Source: Riemerella anatipestifer_E
Lineage (GTDB): Bacteria; Bacteroidota; Bacteroidia; Flavobacteriales; Weeksellaceae
DNA: 64,000 bases
Assembly (NCBI RefSeq): GCF_009932355.1
Contig: NZ_LEKU01000005.1
Coordinates: 184,984 to 248,983, forward strand
Direction: 5' to 3'
This document shows, one piece after another, positions 23,912 through 33,288 of this stretch. A model generated the notes under the pieces. That model saw only the letters and a program-made list of their open reading frames with translations, did no database searches and was not told where the DNA came from. Positions within the stretch are counted from its first letter, which is position 1. The number at the start of each line of letters is the position of its first letter. A program made the translations under genes and the position numbers.

Positions 23912-26266
23912 ATGAAAAATAGATTAAAAGGAGCAATGCTAATTGTTCTAATATTGGTGTTTGCCAATCATATAAAAGCACAAATTCAAAACCCTAAAAC
24001 AGGAACAGCCATAGTATTAGGCAATTGTGGTATGTGTAAGACAACCATAGAAAAAGCAGCTAATGAGGAAAATATAGTGGAAGCCGTTTGGGATAAAGAA
24101 AAGAAAATTCTTACTTATACTTATGATTCTAAAAAGACTTCAAAAGAAAAAATTCTCAAAAAAATTGCAGAAGTAGGGTATGATAATGAGCTATATAGAG
24201 CAGATGAGGATACTTATAAGAAACTCCCTCAATGCTGTTTATACACTAGACGACTTTCTAATACTACACCAAAATCTGAGGGAGATTCTATTCAGAAAGA
24301 TGACCATCATCAAAAAGCGAAGCAAATAGATGAGGTTGTGGTTACCAAAGTAGGAGAGGCTACATCACTAAATAAAAAAGAGGTGGGTTTAACGTTTAAT
24401 ATTTCTTCTAAAGAACTTCTAAAAGCCGCTTGTTGTAATCTCTCCGAAAGTTTTGAGACCAATGCAACGGTAGATGTCGCTTTTACCAACGCTGTAACAG
24501 GGACAAAACAACTTAGAATGCTAGGTTTGGAGCAAAAATATACCGCTCTTACCAAAGAACTTTTACCTGAAATAAGAGGGCTAGCGACCGCTTATGGGCT
24601 TAATTTTATTCCTGGTAGATGGATTGGTGGTATACAGCTTACCAAAGGAGGAAGTACCGTGGTTAGTGGCTACGAGGGTATTACGGGGCAAATTAACACA
24701 GAGTTAGTCAAGTTTAACCAAAAACCAAAAACAGAGCTTAATTTTTTTGCTGATGAAAATGGGCGTACAGAGTTTAACCTCGTTAATACTTCGTTGCTTT
24801 CTGAACATTGGAATCAGTCTATTTTAGTACACGCTAATGGAACTTTTCCAGAAATGGACAGAAATAAAGATGGATTTTTAGACCAACCTAAAGGTCATCA
24901 ACTTAATGTAACTTACCTGTTGAACTATACTGATTTAGACCATACGGGTTGGGGCAATCATTTGGGACTGAATGTGGTTAAAGATGAAAGGAAGGCTGGG
25001 CAGGTTGGTTATGATTGGACAAAAACTCAAGACCAACAAAGTCTTTATGGCGTAGGTGTTGATATTTCTAGGTTTCAAATTTGGAATAAAACAGGTTATG
25101 TTTTTAAAGGAAAGCCTTATCAAAGCTTAGGATTTATCAATCAGTTTACCTATCATCAGCAGGATAGCTTTTTCGGAAAGAGAACTTATTTTGGAAAACA
25201 GCAATCTTTCTATTCCAATTTAATTTTTGAGAGCATTATTGGCAATACCAATCACAAGTATAAAGTGGGAGGGAGCTTTTTGCATGATGCCTATGACGAA
25301 TGCTATTTAGCTCAAAATTTTATAAGGACAGAGCGGGTAGCAGGGGCGTTTGCAGAATATACCCTCACGGGAGCGGTTTACACTTTGGTGGCTGGGTTGA
25401 GGTCTGATTTCCATAATTTGGCAGGAACACAACTTTCTCCTAGATTGAATTTTAAGTATGATATTAACGATAAAACCATTGTAAGGCTAAGTGCAGGGAG
25501 AGGATTTAGAACGGCTAATATCTTTGCAGAAAATCAAAACTTTTTTGCCTCTAATAGGGCAATAGAGGTGCTGAATCCTAACGGAAAAGTTTATGGACTT
25601 TCTCCAGAAATTGCATGGAACTACGGACTAAGTTTGCAGAAAGATTTTAAACTTTTTAAGAGAAAGGCTTCATGGCTAACAGATGTTTTTCGCACGGATT
25701 TCCAAAATCAGGTCATTGTGGATTTAGACTACTCTCCTCAAAAAATGCTTTTTTATAATTTAGAAGGCAAGTCTAGGGCGTTGGCTTTCCAAACACAGTT
25801 GGATTTTAGCCCAGCCAACAGATTAGATTTTAGGTTCGCTTATAAGTATTATGATGTATGGGCAGATTATCTAGAGGGAAGACGGGAAGTTCCATTTATG
25901 GCAAAACACAGAGGGTTTATCAATGTGGCATATTCTACGGTAAAAAACAGTAAACAGGCTTACTGGAATTTAGATGCCACTTTGCAGTGGGTTGGTGTTC
26001 AAAGGTTGCCTAATACTTACCAAAACCCAGAAGAATACCAAAACAAAGCGTTTACGAAGCCTTACGCTCTACTGAATGCTCAAATATCAAGATTTTTTAA
26101 TCGTAATATTAGATTGTATTTAGGGGCAGAAAACTTAACTTCCTATACTCAAAAACGCCCAATCATAGATGCTAAAAATCCTTTTGGTAACTACTTTGAC
26201 GGTGGAATGATTTATGCCCCCATTATGCCTACCAACTTTTATACGGGTATAGATGTGAGTTTTTAG
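23912..26266 (+). CDS. TonB-dependent receptor with N-terminal heavy-metal-associated domain
   Basis: 784 residues. Signal peptide, then an HMA-like domain (about 30-95) with C39 and C42 in GNCGMC and the typical YDNELYRADEDTYKKLPQCC end. A linker precedes the TonB box (QIDEVVVTKVGEA) and plug (about 130-250), then a 22-strand barrel ending in YTGIDVSF. Ligand is likely a metal or metal complex, by analogy with HMA domains that bind soft metals. The Cys/His-rich exported protein is immediately upstream. A bidirectional hairpin closes the transcript. Confidence 0.88.
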   Translation: MKNRLKGAMLIVLILVFANHIKAQIQNPKTGTAIVLGNCGMCKTTIEKAANEENIVEAVWDKEKKILTYTYDSKKTSKEKILKKIAEVGYDNELYRADEDTYKKLPQCCLYTRRLSNTTPKSEGDSIQKDDHHQKAKQIDEVVVTKVGEATSLNKKEVGLTFNISSKELLKAACCNLSESFETNATVDVAFTNAVTGTKQLRMLGLEQKYTALTKELLPEIRGLATAYGLNFIPGRWIGGIQLTKGGSTVVSGYEGITGQINTELVKFNQKPKTELNFFADENGRTEFNLVNTSLLSEHWNQSILVHANGTFPEMDRNKDGFLDQPKGHQLNVTYLLNYTDLDHTGWGNHLGLNVVKDERKAGQVGYDWTKTQDQQSLYGVGVDISRFQIWNKTGYVFKGKPYQSLGFINQFTYHQQDSFFGKRTYFGKQQSFYSNLIFESIIGNTNHKYKVGGSFLHDAYDECYLAQNFIRTERVAGAFAEYTLTGAVYTLVAGLRSDFHNLAGTQLSPRLNFKYDINDKTIVRLSAGRGFRTANIFAENQNFFASNRAIEVLNPNGKVYGLSPEIAWNYGLSLQKDFKLFKRKASWLTDVFRTDFQNQVIVDLDYSPQKMLFYNLEGKSRALAFQTQLDFSPANRLDFRFAYKYYDVWADYLEGRREVPFMAKHRGFINVAYSTVKNSKQAYWNLDATLQWVGVQRLPNTYQNPEEYQNKAFTKPYALLNAQISRFFNRNIRLYLGAENLTSYTQKRPIIDAKNPFGNYFDGGMIYAPIMPTNFYTGIDVSF

Positions 26267-26279
26267 GATTTCTACAAGC

Positions 26280-26309
26280 AAAAAACCAATGCATATGCAT
26301 TGGTTTTTT
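26280..26309. terminator. Bidirectional terminator between two convergent TonB receptor genes
   Basis: A 30-base perfect palindrome, 15 + 15 bases with centre at 26294/26295, A run on one side and T run on the other. The core is CCAATGCATATGCATTGG. Confidence 0.9.
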
Positions 26310-26333
26310 CATCTTATTAAGATTTTTATTTTC

Positions 26334-28940
26334 TTAGAATGTAAAGCTTACAGAAGCAGACCATGTTCTTCCGAAGCCAAAGAATACTTCATTAGATGTA
26401 TCTAAACCTTTATAAGTGTTGTTTTTCAGATAAGCATCATACTGTTGCTGTGCAGTAACTCCAGTAGTGGTATTGTCTTTAAAGTCAGCTACTGTTTTAG
26501 TATGGTTGTTAGTTCTTGCTTCAGCAATGTAAGTGGTATCAAAAACATTATAAACATTACCTCTGAAAGTAAATGCATTTCTATTATTTAGCTTTAACTT
26601 ATAAGAAAGCCCTAAGTCCATCAGGTTATAACTAGGTAGTTTAAGAGAGCCCTTATGATTAGCTACAGTAAAGTTGCTAGGGTTGATATCAGCATACAAA
26701 TTGTCTACATATCTCCAGTCAGCGTTTAAAGATAAATCTTCTACTGGTCTAATTGCTAATCCTAAGCTAGTTGTTAATTGAGCTGAGTTTCCTACTTTCA
26801 CATTATCTAGATAAAGTGTAATTTGATCTACAGCTTTATTATTAGCTCCTAAAATAGGTGAGTTGCTATCATCAAAATAACTTGCAGAAACATTTCCTTT
26901 ATACTGCCAGTTTCCTGCAGAGAACATACCAACTAGTGATATTAGCTTGGAAACTTTATATTCCATATCTACCTCTATACCCTTGTGTACTTGGGTAACC
27001 CCAAAAATACTAGCAGTTCCTTGTATAGTTTGTGTTTTACCACTAGCATCTTTTAATACAGGATAGTTTCCTTGAGCATCTGGAGTCGCCTTATAATCGT
27101 ATAAATTAAAGGTGTTTCTAGTAGAAATTACTCTATCTCCCCAGTGCGTTCTATAAAGATTCAAGTTAGCATTGAAATTGTTAGATCTAAAGCTGTATCC
27201 TACTTCTGTTCCAAATATTTTTTCATTAGTAAGATTAGGGTTTAGGTAGTTTCTGTTGTTAGGATACACTGCATCAAAGAAAGGTTGTCTTTCGTAGTAG
27301 CCTACATTAGCAAAAACATTATGATTTTCGTTAATATTGTAGTTAGCACCTGTTTTTACATTAAAACCAATAAGGTTGTTAAATCCTGTTTTGGTTTTCA
27401 TTGCAGAATTAGGATTTGTAGCTACCGCTAATGTTCCTGGTAGTAAAAAGTGGTCTATTCTTTGGAATGATTGGTTAGACAAGGAACCTTGGAAGAATGC
27501 AGATAGTTTATCACTAGTATATTCTAACTGACCAAATACACCTCCCCAAAGAACTTCACCATCATTGTTATAAGAAATAGCCTCATGGTTTATTTTAGCA
27601 AAAGGATTCCACGGTGCTCTATCCGCGTAAGTTGTTGTAAGTTGTCTAGTAGGGTTAGCTAAACTCTTATTGGATGTATCTGTGTAGTAATTAGCTCCTA
27701 ACAAATCGTTTAGTACTTGATAGTGCATTCCCTTATAATATCTACCATCTAAACCAACACTCATTTTTAAATTAGAATTAAATTTGTGAGTGAAGTTGGT
27801 TAAGAAACCATACCAGTCATGTTGATTGATACCAGATCTTCTAAGAATTTTAGGAGAATTAGGGTTGGCAGAGTTATCCGCTACCATTTGGTCTATATTT
27901 AATTGACCGTTAGTCATTCTATATCCTTCTAAATTTCTTGCAATAAGAGGGCTGGTTCCACCACCACCTCTTCCCCAAGAGCCGTAGATTACAGTTGCTA
28001 AATCATTGTTAGAATTAATCTTCCAGTTCCAGTTAAACATAGCTACTGGTTTGTGGTAATAGTTTACCCACCAAGCATATTTTTCTCCATTAAGATAACC
28101 CCAGTCAGCGTTGTAGCGTCTGTTAGGTTTTCCATCTGTACTATATTTTATGTAATCAGCAATGGTAATTTGGTTTCTTCTTTGTTCGTGCCATTGTGGA
28201 GCACCTGTAATTGTAAATTGGAAATCGTGAGCTTTATTAGGTTGAAATCCTAATGCAAAGTAATAGTTATATCCTTCAAAATCAGTTCCATCAGCGTACA
28301 TTGCTCCAGCTGTTCTACTCATCAAGAAAGAAGAAGACCATCCTTTTTCATTTTTACCTGTGTTGTATGAGAATAAAGACTTGTGATAACCATCATTACC
28401 TACGCCTACACTTACTATTCCCTGTTGTTTTTTGTCAGCTGCTCGTGAAACAATGTTAATAGTTCCCCCTACAGAAGCGATAGCTAACTTGGAAGCTCCA
28501 AGACCTCTCTGGACCTGCATTGCAGATGTAACATCAGAAAGCCCAGCCCAGTTAGACCAGTATACTTTGCCGTTTTCCATATCGTTAACAGGCATACCGT
28601 TAATCATTACAGCAATGTTTTCTTGAGCAAAACCTCTAATGTTTATTCTAGAGTCTCCGAAGCCACCACCACTCTTTGTTGCATAAACAGATGGTGTGGA
28701 GTTAAGAATTTCAGGGAATTCTTGATTACCCAACTTTTCTACGATTTTAGACTCTTTAATAGTGGAAACAGCTACAGGTGTTTTTCTGTCTTTGGCAATA
28801 TCTGCTACTCCTGTAAGAACTACGGTCTCAATATCTTTAGACCTTGCTGAATCTTTTACTGACTGTGCGAAATAAACGCTTGCAGTAGAGAGTGTTACTA
28901 CGGCTGTAAATGCCGTCTTTCTTAAAGCATTAATTTTCAT
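26334..28940 (-). CDS. TonB-dependent outer-membrane receptor
   Basis: 868 residues. Signal peptide (MKINALRKTAFTAVVTLSTASVYFAQS), TonB box region DIETVVLTGVADIAK, plug motifs PSVYATKSGGGFGDSRINIRGF and GTINIVSR, and a barrel ending SASVSFTF with a terminal Phe. There is no carboxypeptidase-like N-terminal domain and no SusD partner next to it, so it is not a Sus-type glycan importer. The substrate is unknown. A near-consensus -7 element GATATTTG lies at 28978-28985 on the minus strand, about 38 bases upstream. Confidence 0.92.
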   Translation of the reverse strand: MKINALRKTAFTAVVTLSTASVYFAQSVKDSARSKDIETVVLTGVADIAKDRKTPVAVSTIKESKIVEKLGNQEFPEILNSTPSVYATKSGGGFGDSRINIRGFAQENIAVMINGMPVNDMENGKVYWSNWAGLSDVTSAMQVQRGLGASKLAIASVGGTINIVSRAADKKQQGIVSVGVGNDGYHKSLFSYNTGKNEKGWSSSFLMSRTAGAMYADGTDFEGYNYYFALGFQPNKAHDFQFTITGAPQWHEQRRNQITIADYIKYSTDGKPNRRYNADWGYLNGEKYAWWVNYYHKPVAMFNWNWKINSNNDLATVIYGSWGRGGGGTSPLIARNLEGYRMTNGQLNIDQMVADNSANPNSPKILRRSGINQHDWYGFLTNFTHKFNSNLKMSVGLDGRYYKGMHYQVLNDLLGANYYTDTSNKSLANPTRQLTTTYADRAPWNPFAKINHEAISYNNDGEVLWGGVFGQLEYTSDKLSAFFQGSLSNQSFQRIDHFLLPGTLAVATNPNSAMKTKTGFNNLIGFNVKTGANYNINENHNVFANVGYYERQPFFDAVYPNNRNYLNPNLTNEKIFGTEVGYSFRSNNFNANLNLYRTHWGDRVISTRNTFNLYDYKATPDAQGNYPVLKDASGKTQTIQGTASIFGVTQVHKGIEVDMEYKVSKLISLVGMFSAGNWQYKGNVSASYFDDSNSPILGANNKAVDQITLYLDNVKVGNSAQLTTSLGLAIRPVEDLSLNADWRYVDNLYADINPSNFTVANHKGSLKLPSYNLMDLGLSYKLKLNNRNAFTFRGNVYNVFDTTYIAEARTNNHTKTVADFKDNTTTGVTAQQQYDAYLKNNTYKGLDTSNEVFFGFGRTWSASVSFTF

Positions 28941-29168
28941 AAGATTTATTATATCTAAAAAATAAGTTTTTCGGTGGCAAATATCGTTAATTATTCTTTA
29001 ACTAATTTTAACTTTATGTTAATTTTTTTAATTGAATTTAAGAAAAAGGTGTTTTTGAGTTTAAGCTATTGATTTTTAATTGTTTATTTATTTTGTTTTT
29101 TGTTGAGTTAAATTATGTATAGTATAATTTTACCCTCCCTTTTTTGTTAAAAAGTTAATAAAAAAAGT
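28941..29168. other. AT-rich intergenic region
   Basis: 228 bases between the TonB receptor and the sulfurtransferase. It contains the receptor's minus-strand promoter (-7 at 28978-28985) and otherwise AT-rich sequence with no convincing terminator stem. No gene is seen. Confidence 0.6.
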
Positions 29169-29996
29169 CTAAATAGTTCCGATAGGTAGGTTGTTTCGGC
29201 TCCATTCACTCCAAGAACCTACATAAAGCATGGGTGGTTGCAATCCAGCATGAGACATTGCCAAAAGTGTATGGCATGCGGTAACTCCCGAACCACAGTG
29301 TGCTACTACTTTCTTTAAATCTCTCTTTTTGAGTAGAGTGTTGTAAAGTGTTTTTAATTCTTCAGAGGTTTTAAAGAGCCCTTCAGGTGTCAAATTTTCA
29401 CTAAAGGGAATATTGATTGCATTCGGGATATGTCCAGCGATGAGGTCAATAGGTTCAGCTATACCTTTATATCTCGTGGCGTCTCTTACATCTATAATGG
29501 TGTAAGTTGGGTCTTCATATATCTCTTTCATAAAAGAAATATCAGCTAAAGGGAGTTGCCACTGGTCTACTTTAATGGTATCCTCTGAGGGGGTAGGTTT
29601 TGTGATTTCTGCTGATATAGGATAGTGGTTTTGCTTAGCATGAGCTAACCCTCCACTAAGTACCTGAACCTTTTCAATGCCCACAGCATTCAACATCCAC
29701 CAGAATCTAGCGGCAGCATTTGCTCCGTTTTGGTCGTCATAGATAACAATGTGGCTTTTCTTGGTAATACCTAAGTTACGAATTAATTCTAAGAATTTAT
29801 CCATAGGAGGTAACGGGTGTCTGCCTCCTATAGCGGGGTTTATGGGAACCTCTGCTAAATCTTTATCTAAATCTACATATAATGCATCTTTAAGATGCTC
29901 CTCCGTGTATTTACGAAAATTATTACCTGTATTTATTAGGATAATATTTGAGGCGTCTAAATTTTGTAGTTCTTCTACTGAAATAATAGGAGACAT
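29169..29996 (-). CDS. Two-domain rhodanese sulfurtransferase (SseA-like)
   Basis: 275 residues with two rhodanese domains. The C-terminal one holds the active-site loop HCGSGVTACH, the CGSGVTA signature of 3-mercaptopyruvate or thiosulfate sulfurtransferases; the N-terminal domain is inactive as usual. It is cytoplasmic. It lies 11 bases after the nitroreductase gene and is probably co-transcribed with it. Confidence 0.9.
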   Translation of the reverse strand: MSPIISVEELQNLDASNIILINTGNNFRKYTEEHLKDALYVDLDKDLAEVPINPAIGGRHPLPPMDKFLELIRNLGITKKSHIVIYDDQNGANAAARFWWMLNAVGIEKVQVLSGGLAHAKQNHYPISAEITKPTPSEDTIKVDQWQLPLADISFMKEIYEDPTYTIIDVRDATRYKGIAEPIDLIAGHIPNAINIPFSENLTPEGLFKTSEELKTLYNTLLKKRDLKKVVAHCGSGVTACHTLLAMSHAGLQPPMLYVGSWSEWSRNNLPIGTI

Positions 29997-30007
29997 TAGA
30001 GGAATAA

Positions 30008-30640
30008 TTATTTAATGTATTGAAATAAATCTTCAGAAGGTTTTCTTATTTTTTTACTACGTTGAAATAAATCATCATGGGCTCTATAACCTAATGCTAA
30101 ACATACCGTAGGAATTTCCTTAGAAGAGTCTATGTCTAAAATTTCTGCTACTTTATGAGCGTCGAATCCCTCCATAGGGCAAGTATCTACTCCTTCTAAA
30201 GCAGCTGAGAATATAAAGTTGCTTAGTAATATATAAGCTTGTTTTTCATTCCAATAAGGTAGAGTTTCGCTGTTGTGCCTATTGATATAGCCTTCTACAC
30301 TACTTCTGAAAGGCTGTAATGCTTCTAATGGAGCTTGACGCTCTTTGGAAATTAGGTTAAAGTAACTATCTACATAGTTTTTCTCTAACTCCTTTTTAGA
30401 AATAATGACTAATAAATGCGAACAAGTAGAAGTCTGTGAAGGGTTATAAAAAGCTGAAGCTAAATCTTCTTTTTTTGAAGGGGAAGAAATAACTAAAACT
30501 CTATAAGGTTGCAGCCCTAGAGAACTTGCAGATAGTCTACCTGCTTCTAATATACGACTTAGGGTATCCTCTGTAACTTTTTTTTCAGTATCAAATTTTT
30601 TTACAGAGTAGCGTTTGTTGAGTGCGTCTATATAATTCAT
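30008..30640 (-). CDS. NAD(P)H-dependent oxidoreductase, nitroreductase family (NfsB-like)
   Basis: 210 residues. The N-terminal NKRYSVKKFDTEKKV (FMN-binding arginine in RYSVKKFD), SASSLGLQPYRVLVI and the C-terminal IPTVCLALGYRAHDD are nitroreductase landmarks. FMN-dependent reduction of quinones or nitro compounds is expected. A TATATTTG -7 element ends 4 bases before the ATG, implying a leaderless mRNA. First gene of a two-gene run with the sulfurtransferase. Confidence 0.92.
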   Translation of the reverse strand: MNYIDALNKRYSVKKFDTEKKVTEDTLSRILEAGRLSASSLGLQPYRVLVISSPSKKEDLASAFYNPSQTSTCSHLLVIISKKELEKNYVDSYFNLISKERQAPLEALQPFRSSVEGYINRHNSETLPYWNEKQAYILLSNFIFSAALEGVDTCPMEGFDAHKVAEILDIDSSKEIPTVCLALGYRAHDDLFQRSKKIRKPSEDLFQYIK

Positions 30641-30644
30641 TTAG

Positions 30645-30652
30645 CAAATATA
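30645..30652 (-). promoter_or_regulatory. -7 element of the nitroreductase gene (leaderless)
   Basis: Minus-strand TATATTTG, ending 4 bases before the start codon. It is divergent from the Omp85-like gene's promoter. Confidence 0.65.
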
Positions 30653-30678
30653 TAAACATTTCTGTAAAAGCACAGTTA

Positions 30679-30707
30679 TTTGTATTTCTCATTTACACCT
30701 ATATTTG
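30679..30707 (+). promoter_or_regulatory. Promoter of the Omp85-like gene
   Basis: TTTG at 30679-30682, 17-base spacer, TATATTTG at 30700-30707; a near-consensus Bacteroidota promoter 18 bases before the ATG. Confidence 0.7.
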
Positions 30708-30725
30708 CAGATATAAAATACAAAA

Positions 30726-32333
30726 ATGCAGAGCCTAAAAACTTTTTTTTATTTCCTATGCCTACTGTGGTGTACCATAGGCTTTGCACAAGATAAAAAA
30801 TATTTTTTACACGATACTGCCACTAAGAAAACAGTTATAAAAAAAGATTCACTTTCTGCAGTTAAGTTTTTAGATTCATTGGTAGAAAATAAGTATTACT
30901 TCACAAAGCTACTCAAAGCAGAAAAAACTGGTAACAGGATTGATATTTATTTCGATAAAGGACAAAATTATCAGCAAGTTTTAGTAAAATTACCAGATTC
31001 CATAGCGAGTGAATTAGGCTTGAAAGGTACATTTATTACCACGAATCTAGATTCTCTAAAAAATACTATCAATAAAATTTATTTAGAAAAAGGTTTTGCA
31101 TTTAATCGGGTTAAATCTAACTTTTTAGGTTTAGATGCTACAGGTAAACCAATCGCTAGTATTTCTATAATTAAAGATAAAAAAAGAGTAATAGATGCTT
31201 TCAAAATAAAAGGCTACGATAAAGTGCCAAAACGATTTGTTTATAATTTAGAAAAGGAGTTTAAGGGAAAACTGCACCACTCTACCCAACTGATGGCTAT
31301 ACATAAACGGTTACAAAATCATAGTTTTGTTCTGTTAGAAAGACCACCTCAGACACTATTTACGCCAGATTCTACACAAGTATTTTTATTTTTACAAAAA
31401 AAGAAAAACAATAGTTTTGATGGTGTTTTAGGATTTGGTAATAACCAGTCCGAAAAACTAACGCTTAATGGGACGCTTAACTTTAACCTGAAAAACATAT
31501 TTAATAGCTTTGAAACACTCAATCTTTTTTGGCAAAGGACGCCTAATAGTGGGCAAACCTTTGATGTAGGTGTAGAGGTGCCTTATTTGTTTAATTCCGA
31601 TATAGGTACTCAGTTTAAAATGTCTGTTTTTAGGCAAGATTCTACTTTTGCTCACGTTAAAATTCAGCCGAGTTTGTATTACCAGTGGAAATTTAGGCAT
31701 AAGATTGGTGTTAGAGGGAGTTTTGAATTGTCTTCGGTACTTTCCGAAACTTACAGTTTGGCAAGAGAGTTTAGCCGAAAAGGCGTGGGGCTTTGGTATG
31801 ACTATACTGAAAATAGCGACAATGAACTAATGCCATACCTTATGAAAATAAATGCTGAAGCGGATATACTGAATACTCAATATACAGATAGTAAGGCTTC
31901 GCAGTGGCGTTATAGGATTTTTGCGGAACGAAACATTAACCTCAAGGGGAAACATTACCTCAATTTGCATTTCAATTCCGCTCGGTTGCAGACTAGAGAA
32001 GCATTGTCTATAAATGAATTATATAGGATAGGCGGTTGGAACTCGTTAAGAGGGTTTAACGAGGAAGGTTTACTTACAAACGCTTATTTATATGGTGGTG
32101 CAGAGTATCGTTATTTGGTAGGGCAGCAAGCTTTTTTTGATGTTTTCGGGCAACTGGCTCAAGTAAGGGCTTCTAGTGGTATTCATAACTATTTTTATAG
32201 CGTAGGTACAGGGTTTAATTTTAGATTACCTCTCGGTATTATGAGTTTTCAAATCTCTAATGGTACGGCTTTTGGTAGTCCTTTTAGGTTTAAAGATGTT
32301 AAAATACATTGGGGATTAGTAACTAGGTTTTAA
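30726..32333 (+). CDS. Omp85/BamA-like outer-membrane protein
   Basis: 535 residues with a signal peptide ending near GFAQ. The N-terminal 210 residues resemble POTRA-like repeats (VLVKLPDSIASELGL...TINKIYLEKGFAFNRVKSNF, DAFKIKGYDKVPKRFVYNLEKEF). The C-terminal barrel carries the Omp85 motif GGWNSLRGFNEEG (RGF) and ends KIHWGLVTRF. Shorter than BamA, so closer to the single-protein TamA/patatin-like barrel group in Bacteroidota. It could insert or export surface proteins; the client is unknown. Confidence 0.8.
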   Translation: MQSLKTFFYFLCLLWCTIGFAQDKKYFLHDTATKKTVIKKDSLSAVKFLDSLVENKYYFTKLLKAEKTGNRIDIYFDKGQNYQQVLVKLPDSIASELGLKGTFITTNLDSLKNTINKIYLEKGFAFNRVKSNFLGLDATGKPIASISIIKDKKRVIDAFKIKGYDKVPKRFVYNLEKEFKGKLHHSTQLMAIHKRLQNHSFVLLERPPQTLFTPDSTQVFLFLQKKKNNSFDGVLGFGNNQSEKLTLNGTLNFNLKNIFNSFETLNLFWQRTPNSGQTFDVGVEVPYLFNSDIGTQFKMSVFRQDSTFAHVKIQPSLYYQWKFRHKIGVRGSFELSSVLSETYSLAREFSRKGVGLWYDYTENSDNELMPYLMKINAEADILNTQYTDSKASQWRYRIFAERNINLKGKHYLNLHFNSARLQTREALSINELYRIGGWNSLRGFNEEGLLTNAYLYGGAEYRYLVGQQAFFDVFGQLAQVRASSGIHNYFYSVGTGFNFRLPLGIMSFQISNGTAFGSPFRFKDVKIHWGLVTRF

Positions 32334-32353
32334 ACAAGTGATTAAATGAAGGA

Positions 32354-32383
32354 TTGAGATAAGAATTAAAAATTGTATCTTTG
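32354..32383 (+). promoter_or_regulatory. Promoter of the NUMOD4/HNH gene
   Basis: TTG at 32354-32356, 19-base spacer, TATCTTTG at 32376-32383; an excellent match to the Bacteroidota consensus. Leader of about 75 bases. Confidence 0.7.
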
Positions 32384-32462
32384 TAACCCTTTTTTAATTC
32401 TGAAAAATATTTATGGTACACTATTCATAAGGAGTTTTCCGTTATACAGATAGTTGAAAAAT

Positions 32463-33233
32463 ATGAACAATAACGAGTTTGGTAAAGAAGTTTGGAAGTC
32501 TATTGAGTTTGATTTTGAATTTACTAACGATTGTAGATTTGAAGTCTCTAACTTAGGGAGAGTAAGAAGTTTTAATAAAGTTTCACAAGGTAGAATTTTA
32601 AATGGTTCTACCACTGTAGGGTATAAAATACTTAGACTAAAACTATACAGACCAAGAACAGAAAAAGAGCAACAAAAGTTTGATGAACTTAAAGCAGAAA
32701 TCTCAAACCTATACAAGAAAAGAAGGGAGTATATAAAAAAGTATAATGATATAGCAAGCTTTGAGGCTACAACACTATTGCTAGAAAAAAAGAAGAAACA
32801 GCTAAGTCAAAAATTAGCAAGAAATTTAAAGAAGCGAACCATTAACCATCATTTTTTAATACATCGTTTAGTAGCGGCTTATTTTCTACCTAAGCCAAAA
32901 TTAGAGGAAACTGTTGTAGGACATTTAGATTTTGATAAAACTAATAATACGGTGGGTAATCTTAAATGGATGACTCCTGAAGAAAATCAAGCTCATCAAA
33001 ATAATAGTCCTAAAGTAATAGCAGAAAGAAAGTGGCGTAAATACAGAGGAAGCAATCGTACAAAGGGAATGAAATTAACTTCTACCCAAGTTATACATAT
33101 CAAAACTCAACTGAAAAGAAATCGTCCAGTTAAGCAAATTGCAAAGCAGTTTGATATTTCAACTATGCAAGTTTGGCGGATTAGAAGCGGAGAAAATTGG
33201 GCTCATATCAAAATTCCAGAATCACATAGTTAA
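32463..33233 (+). CDS. NUMOD4 / HNH endonuclease-like protein with C-terminal HTH
   Basis: 256 residues from ATG 32463 (a TTG at 32454 would add three). Order: NUMOD4 (EVWKSIEFDFEF...FEVSNLGRVRSF), an unusual Lys/Glu-rich coiled-coil insertion (EKEQQKFDELKAEISNLYKKRREY), HNH_3 motif (LIHRLVAAYF...VGHLDFDKTNNTVGNLKWMT), and a C-terminal helix-turn-helix (PVKQIAKQFDISTMQVWRI). This is the architecture of homing-type endonucleases, but no intron is visible around it. Its own good promoter and terminator suggest a maintained gene. Confidence 0.82.
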   Translation: MNNNEFGKEVWKSIEFDFEFTNDCRFEVSNLGRVRSFNKVSQGRILNGSTTVGYKILRLKLYRPRTEKEQQKFDELKAEISNLYKKRREYIKKYNDIASFEATTLLLEKKKKQLSQKLARNLKKRTINHHFLIHRLVAAYFLPKPKLEETVVGHLDFDKTNNTVGNLKWMTPEENQAHQNNSPKVIAERKWRKYRGSNRTKGMKLTSTQVIHIKTQLKRNRPVKQIAKQFDISTMQVWRIRSGENWAHIKIPESHS

Positions 33234-33247
33234 AACATACTTTTAAT

Positions 33248-33284
33248 AAAAAACTCGTTTTGAAAATCATCAAAACGAGTTTTT
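33248..33284. terminator. Bidirectional terminator between HNH and hflX genes
   Basis: 15-bp stem 33248-33262 / 33270-33284 (core ACTCGTTTTGA / TCAAAACGAGT) with A and T tails. It serves both convergent genes. Confidence 0.9.
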
Positions 33285-33288
33285 TAGT

